Positions 63,886-64,000 of a stretch of 64,000 nt of DNA are shown one piece after another (within the stretch, counting starts at the first letter, position 1; the number at the start of each line of letters is the position of its first letter). The notes below the pieces were generated by a model that saw only the letters and a program-made list of their open reading frames with translations, did no database searches and was not told the DNA's origin. This stretch comes from Mactromeris polynyma (Eukaryota; Mollusca; Bivalvia; Venerida; Mactridae). Position numbers and translations under genes: made by a program. The DNA is taken from assembly GCA_032209605.1 (NCBI GenBank), contig JASFXZ010000043.1:2652819-2716818 (forward strand), read 5' to 3'.

Positions 63886-64000
63886 TCAGCAACAATATCA
63901 GCGGCTACAATTTTCATTTGGGAATAATTGGGTAACTTGATTAGAAGTGTATGGTATCAGTTTATCTAGTGGTGTTTTTTGCATCTGTATGGGGGTAGAC
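63886..64000. other. Window end, nothing recognised
   Basis: These 115 bp lie to the right of the TIR element. No exon, repeat or motif is visible. Confidence 0.5.

Noticed and set aside
63754..63927. Short ORF starting MATSSSFPNLAHLF as a gene start
   Set aside because: It reads through the right TIR and target duplication of the 62159-63878 element, so at least its end is chance.

Overview
The window is nuclear DNA of an animal, most likely a bivalve mollusc. Two conserved animal genes are split into many short exons with GT..AG introns. The AT-rich introns and intergenic DNA carry tRNA-derived SINEs, many small terminal-inverted-repeat elements, and 'TTAGCTCACC' and 'TTATGCCCCC' repeats of the kind I know from clam and oyster genomes. 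There is no bacterial gene organisation and no CRISPR array. The species call is inference.

Layout. (1) 347-9814, plus strand: the 3' two-thirds of neurochondrin (NCDN), 13 exons that join in frame for 688 codons; its 5' end lies before base 1. (2) 9815-15154: probable 3' UTR, then repeat-rich intergenic DNA with a fold-back element, a strong hairpin and an eight-copy 39-bp minisatellite. (3) 15155-21543, minus strand: one young tyrosine-recombinase-type (Ngaro/DIRS-like) retroelement. It has split direct repeats, a gag-like ORF, an RT-RNase H ORF and the remains of an SGNH hydrolase; an internal deletion seems to have removed the rest of RNase H and the recombinase. (4) 21663-36953, plus strand: a complete 15-exon gene for the spliceosomal kinase PRP4 (PRPF4B), 1297 codons, with a full kinase domain. 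Its ATG is only 120 bp from the 5' end of the retroelement, which points the other way. (5) 36954-42570: 3' UTR and quiet intergenic DNA.

(6) 42575-49110: a 6.5-kb tandem array of 39-bp and 60/63-bp versions of one unit. All unit lengths are multiples of three, so a 1922-codon open frame runs through it; I do not regard this as a gene. (7) 51117-55200: a second array that passes from a 63-bp unit to a 20-bp unit, with 240-bp and 863-bp higher-order repeats. (8) 55200-64000: mostly unrecognised AT-rich DNA. It holds a possible first exon of an unknown gene (60395-60514) below a CGCG palindrome, and a 1.72-kb element (62159-63878) with 30-bp inverted ends and a perfect 7-bp target duplication.

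NCDN and PRPF4B have no known shared pathway, and their adjacency is probably incidental. The unusual material is in the repeats: the recombinase-less Ngaro-like element, the two nested satellite fields, and the TIR/TSD element at the right edge. All comparisons were made by eye and memory; no database search was run.
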